A stretch of DNA of 5,940 bases, from assembly GCA_900770605.1 (NCBI GenBank), contig CAAGKS010000023.1, positions 1-5,940 of the forward strand, given 5' to 3'. Made by a program: the position numbers and the translations under genes. Below the pieces are notes generated by a model. The model was not told where the DNA came from. It saw nothing but the letters and a program-made list of their open reading frames with translations, and ran no database searches. The DNA comes from Clostridia bacterium (GTDB taxonomy: Bacteria; Bacillota; Clostridia; Oscillospirales; CAG-272). Below are positions 4,951 to 5,940 of this stretch, in pieces (the stretch's first letter is position 1; every line of letters begins with the position of its first letter).

Positions 4951-5940
4951 ATGGCAGAGATAAAAAGGAACTTGCTCCTGAAGAAAGATTTTGAAAAAAT
5001 ACGTGATAGAATGCGCATGTATTACTTGTACGGATACTCTGCCGTGCTTGAAGATGAAGCAAGTAGCGATGCCACGATAAAAGATGAAATCCAAAGAATT
5101 AGATATTGGATGAATCAGCCATCCAAAAAAGGGCGAAAACGGGCTGTTTTTGAGCCTTTTGATGACTCAATGTCGATAGATATTCACTCGATGAGGCACA
5201 ACCCATTTTACAAAGCATGGAAAAGCAAAACATTCGATAATAATGCAATTTGTTTTCATTTTCTTCTGTTTAGCATTTTAAGAGAACATCCCGAGGGATT
5301 ACCGGCAAGTACAATTGTTGAAACAATGAATAATGGACCATGCCAAGACAATTCCAAAGGAAAAGAAGAATTTTTTGAATTGCGCACAGCACAGGAATAT
5401 CTAAAAAAATACATGGCGAGAGGTTTGATTGCCTCAACATCAAAAAGGCACGGCAATTCTAATGAGAAAAAAGTAAACAAGCCCCACTATTATATCCCAG
5501 ATCAGCCTTCTGTGAAGCAAATTCATTATGATGCTATATCATTCTTTTCAGAAATTGCCCCCTGCGGTGTTATCGGTTCATTTGTTTTAGATAAACTGAA
5601 TAAGCAAACCGATATTTTTTTATTCAAACATCATTTTATCACAAATACATTAGACAGCGAAATATTTCTTTCTCTGCTAAAATCCATTCAAGATAAGCAA
5701 CAAATTTCCGTATGCAATCACAATCGAAAAAAGAAGAATAATGATCGCATAAAATTAGTTCCCTTGAAAATTTATGTTAGCGTCCAAAATGGAAGACAAT
5801 ATCTAATTGCTTATCAAGTGGAGTATGGGAATGTTAGAGCATTTAGGTTGGATTTTCTATCAAAATTCAAAAATGAAGGCTTGTTCCCTAACTACGATAG
5901 TGTTTTGAGCCTTTTTAACGAAAAGAAAAACAAAATGTGG
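4951..5940 (+). CDS. Winged-HTH and WYL-domain transcriptional regulator (cut by right edge)
   Basis: The first 330 residues of a protein still open at the window end. Residues 1-95 are charged and helical, with DFEKIRDRMRMYYLYGY and a SMRHNPFYKAWKSKTF block like those in large clostridial WYL proteins. Residues about 98-183 (AICFHFLLFSILREHPEGLP, then RTAQEYLKKYMARGLIAS and a basic wing KRHGNSNEKK) look like a winged helix that would bind DNA. Residues about 236 onward form the start of a WYL domain: IKLVPLKIYVSVQNGRQYLIAY, with QYL (283-285) at the WYL position, then VRAFRLDFL. WYL domains bind nucleic acid or nucleotide ligands and control many phage-defence and CRISPR loci (for example CapW and BrxR). 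AAGGAGG at 4940-4946 fixes the start. The gene is much more A/T-rich than ileS or the radical SAM gene. What it regulates is not visible; its own promoter and genes beyond the edge are the likely targets. Confidence 0.87.
   Translation, partial: MAEIKRNLLLKKDFEKIRDRMRMYYLYGYSAVLEDEASSDATIKDEIQRIRYWMNQPSKKGRKRAVFEPFDDSMSIDIHSMRHNPFYKAWKSKTFDNNAICFHFLLFSILREHPEGLPASTIVETMNNGPCQDNSKGKEEFFELRTAQEYLKKYMARGLIASTSKRHGNSNEKKVNKPHYYIPDQPSVKQIHYDAISFFSEIAPCGVIGSFVLDKLNKQTDIFLFKHHFITNTLDSEIFLSLLKSIQDKQQISVCNHNRKKKNNDRIKLVPLKIYVSVQNGRQYLIAYQVEYGNVRAFRLDFLSKFKNEGLFPNYDSVLSLFNEKKNKMW

Noticed and set aside
2033..5650. Distribution of TACAT, the target of Bacillus MazF: not seen in the mazF and radical SAM genes, present near 4494, 5408 and 5644
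   Set aside because: The counts are too small and follow base composition; the cleavage specificity of this MazF is also unknown.
1..5940. CRISPR array or insertion sequence
   Set aside because: No regularly spaced direct repeats, transposase motif or IS ends were found on either strand.

Overview
The window looks like chromosomal DNA from an anaerobic Firmicute, probably Clostridia of the Ruminococcus/Oscillospiraceae kind. This is an inference from strong AGGAGG ribosome sites, vegetative promoters with an extended -10, a MazF very close to Bacillus NdoA, a tRNA with encoded CCA, and small families (DUF378, DUF6809) typical of that group. No marker gene fixes the species.

Left part (1-2980): two divergent genes share a 190-base AT-rich promoter region. 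On the minus strand is the first 614 codons of isoleucyl-tRNA synthetase (ileS), cut by the left edge. Its class I signature reads GIHH instead of HIGH, the altered motif described in mupirocin hyper-resistant IleRS2 enzymes. On the plus strand is a radical SAM protein of the PflX-like family (COG1313).

Middle part (2981-4260): a MazF/NdoA-type mRNA interferase with no antitoxin gene beside it ends at a strong terminator, which also lies at the convergent end of a small DUF378 membrane protein on the minus strand. After about 250 bases with no recognisable gene comes a promoter, tRNA-Ser(GGA), and a second strong terminator.

Right part (4260-5940): the DNA becomes visibly more AT-rich. A DUF6809 small helical protein with its own promoter is followed by a perfect hairpin. 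Then comes a winged-HTH plus WYL-domain regulator, cut by the right edge, whose promoter sits inside a 9-bp inverted repeat. A ligand-sensing WYL regulator just downstream of a tRNA gene and a composition shift suggests the window ends at the edge of an accessory, possibly defence, island. No effector gene, integrase or CRISPR repeat lies inside the window, so this stays a hypothesis.

Promoter grammar recurs. Three promoters (ileS, radical SAM gene, tRNA-Ser) share TTGTGATATA around the -10. The tRNA-Ser and WYL promoters share an identical 13-mer overlapping the -35 with the same spacing to the -10.
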